Source of the DNA: Polaromonas sp. CF318
GTDB taxonomy: Bacteria > Pseudomonadota > Gammaproteobacteria > Burkholderiales > Burkholderiaceae_C
DNA: 56,149 nt
Assembly (NCBI RefSeq): GCF_000282655.1
Contig: NZ_AKIV01000019.1
Location: 1-56,149, forward strand
Reading direction: 5' to 3'
The position numbers and the translations under genes were made by a program. Below are positions 54,553 through 56,149 of this stretch, in pieces (position 1 is the first letter of the stretch; each line of letters starts with the position of its first letter). The notes under the pieces are model-generated. The model ran no database searches. It saw only the letters and a program-made list of their open reading frames with translations, and was not told where the DNA came from.

Positions 54553-56149
54553 TTAAGCCACAACTGCAAATGATAACGACACTTGCGCCCCCTGCACCGC
54601 GCCGTCCACCACACGGTTGGAAATATCGATACGCGCGCCGTGCTCGTCGGCGATTTTTTTGACCACCGCCAGCCCCAGCCCCGTGCCCTTGACCTTGGTG
54701 GTGACATAGGGTTCGAAGGCGCGTTTGAGGATGTGCTCGGGGAAACCGGTGCCCTTGTCGCGCACGCTCAGGCGCACGCGTTTGGAGGTTTCGGAGTACT
54801 CGGTCTTGAGGGTGACGAGCGCGCCCTCCTTGCCTTCCTGGGCGTCCTGCGCATTTTGCAGCAGGTTGTGGATGACCTGGCGCAGCTGCTGGGCATCACC
54901 CTGGATCAGCGGGGCCTTGGGGTCGAGTTCGGTGACGACGGGCACGGCGGCCGCGGCATCGCTGCGCCGCCCGCCATGACCGTCGCTGTGGTTGTCGTGC
55001 AGGTAGAGCTGCATGACGTCGGCGACCAGGGCATTGAGGTCCACGGGCTTGAGCTCGGCGGCGGGCAGCCGGGCGTAATCGCGGAACTCGTTGACCAGCC
55101 GCTTCATGGCGTCGACCTGGTCCACGATGGTCTTGACGGATTTGGTGAGCAGCTGCTGCTCGGCCTCGCCGACCTTGCCGCTGAGCTTCATTTCCAGGCG
55201 CTCGGCCGACAGCTGTATCGGGGTGAGCGGGTTCTTGATCTCATGGGCCAGCCTGCGCGCCACCTCGCCCCAGGCCTGGGCGCGCTGGGCCGAGACCATT
55301 TCGGAGATGTCGTCGAACACCAGCAGGAACTCCTCGGTGCCGGGCATCTCGGCGCCGCGCGCGATCAGCGTGATGGCATTGTCGGGCGCGCCGGGCATGG
55401 CCGCGTTGAGCTCGAACGACTGCTGCCAGTGCTCCAGCCCGTGCGGCGCGGCGTCGCTGAGGTAGTCGGCGAACTGGGCCAGCACATCCTTGGCGAACAC
55501 GCCCAGCCCCGGCACCTCGCCAAGCGACTGGCCGTGGTAGGCCGCCAGCGGCGCGCGCAGGATGCGCGTGGCGCCCGGGTTGCTGGACTGGATGCGGCCG
55601 CGCACGTCCAGCACGATGACGCCGGCCGTGAGGTTGTCCAGGATGGTCTGCAGGTTGGCGCGCGCCGCGTCGACCTGGCTCATGCTGTGCTGCACCGCCG
55701 TGCGGGCGTCGGACAGCTGCTGCGTCATGTCGGCGAAGGAGCGCGTGAGCCCGCCGAGTTCGTCCTTGCCTTGCAGCGCGGCCTTGGGCGTGAGGTCGCC
55801 CTGGGCCACCTGGCGCACGCCTTCGGCCAGCACCAGCAGCGGCTTGGCCAGCTGGTTGCCCAGCAGCACCGCCAGCAGCACCGCGCCGAACACAGCGAGG
55901 AACAGGCTGAGCGTGAGCGTGCCTATGTACATCTTGCGCAGGCCGCCGCGCGCCAGCGCGCGCTCCTGGTATTCGCGGTTGGCTTCCTGGACGGCGACGG
56001 CGTTGGCCACCAGGCCTTCAGGCAGCAGCTGGGTCACCTGCAAAAACCGCGCATCGCCCAGCACATTCACATTCGGGCTGTTGACCACCGCGACGGCCTT
56101 GACGCGCGGCGCGTTGCCGGCGTTGACCGGCGGGCCGCTGGCGCCCGCC
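54553..56149 (-). CDS. NtrY-like sensor histidine kinase, 5' end beyond window
   Basis: At least 531 residues are visible; the open frame continues past the right edge, so the start is missing. A transmembrane segment (TLTLSLFLAVFGAVLLAVLL) is encoded at about 55860-55920. After it come a HAMP domain, PAS domain (LQTILDNLTAGVIVLDVRGR), HisKA with phospho-His in RLAHEIKNPLTPIQL encoded at 55243-55245, and HATPase with N-box LLQNAQDA and G-box GTGLGLAVVKKIADEHG. It phosphorylates the response regulator encoded 72 bp downstream. The NtrY/NtrX pair links nitrogen, redox or envelope signals; which one applies here is unknown. Confidence 0.93.
   Translation of the reverse strand, partial: AGASGPPVNAGNAPRVKAVAVVNSPNVNVLGDARFLQVTQLLPEGLVANAVAVQEANREYQERALARGGLRKMYIGTLTLSLFLAVFGAVLLAVLLGNQLAKPLLVLAEGVRQVAQGDLTPKAALQGKDELGGLTRSFADMTQQLSDARTAVQHSMSQVDAARANLQTILDNLTAGVIVLDVRGRIQSSNPGATRILRAPLAAYHGQSLGEVPGLGVFAKDVLAQFADYLSDAAPHGLEHWQQSFELNAAMPGAPDNAITLIARGAEMPGTEEFLLVFDDISEMVSAQRAQAWGEVARRLAHEIKNPLTPIQLSAERLEMKLSGKVGEAEQQLLTKSVKTIVDQVDAMKRLVNEFRDYARLPAAELKPVDLNALVADVMQLYLHDNHSDGHGGRRSDAAAAVPVVTELDPKAPLIQGDAQQLRQVIHNLLQNAQDAQEGKEGALVTLKTEYSETSKRVRLSVRDKGTGFPEHILKRAFEPYVTTKVKGTGLGLAVVKKIADEHGARIDISNRVVDGAVQGAQVSLSFAVVA

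Overview
The window is about 56 kb of GC-rich chromosomal DNA with compact operons. Gene content and protein style (hemE-priA order, ECF42/DGPF module, DUF4148 secreted proteins, beta-type trimeric porin, many RbsABC-type sugar importers) point to a betaproteobacterium of the Burkholderiales, most likely a Comamonadaceae member near Polaromonas or Variovorax. That assignment is inference from protein resemblance; no 16S gene is present.

Layout. 1-2944: end of hemE, then priA. 2972-3867: two small genes of unknown role, one a pentapeptide-repeat protein. 3980-6152: divergent ArsR-type regulator and MFS transporter. 6160-9931: leftward operon of three DGPF/YCII-family genes carrying four DGPF domains, an SRPBCC protein and an ECF42-type sigma factor. 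10102-10277: an intergenic inverted-repeat element. 10300-11253: AEC-family transporter. 11321-18458: leftward six-gene sugar operon (ABC importer, L-fuconate dehydratase, L-fucose-dehydrogenase-like SDR, porin, terminator) with a divergent IclR regulator (18938-19798). 20041-26404: Rep-type helicase, PhnD-like binding protein, small secreted protein, outer-membrane phospholipase A and a CPA1 cation/proton antiporter. 26480-31450: Fur-box-controlled iron operon (imelysin, di-heme protein, second imelysin, DUF1513). 31524-33570: a LysR regulator flanked by two DUF4148 proteins.

33707-52474 is the most interesting part: two leftward sugar operons plus one AraC-type regulator. The xylA operon (xylA, ABC importer, TIM-barrel isomerase, Gfo/Idh/MocA oxidoreductase, xylB) gives the isomerase route for xylose. 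The upstream operon (D-xylose-dehydrogenase-like SDR, extended SDR, two sugar-binding proteins, ATPase, two permeases, SMP-30 lactonase) looks like an oxidative route with its own importer. A xylR-like gene diverges from it. A gapless conserved block of 92 bp lies in front of both operons. It contains a pair of 12-bp direct repeats at 22-bp period, as expected of an AraC-family operator. The reading is that one XylR protein co-controls two metabolic fates for pentose.

52569-56149: a lower-GC glycosyltransferase-like gene with a TTG start, tRNA-Phe with its own terminator and -10 box, then an NtrX-like response regulator and the NtrY-like sensor kinase that runs off the right edge.

Coordinates are exact where stop and start codons could be read. 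Start choices that depend on judgement are explained in the entries. Functions rest on motif and family recognition by eye, without database searches.
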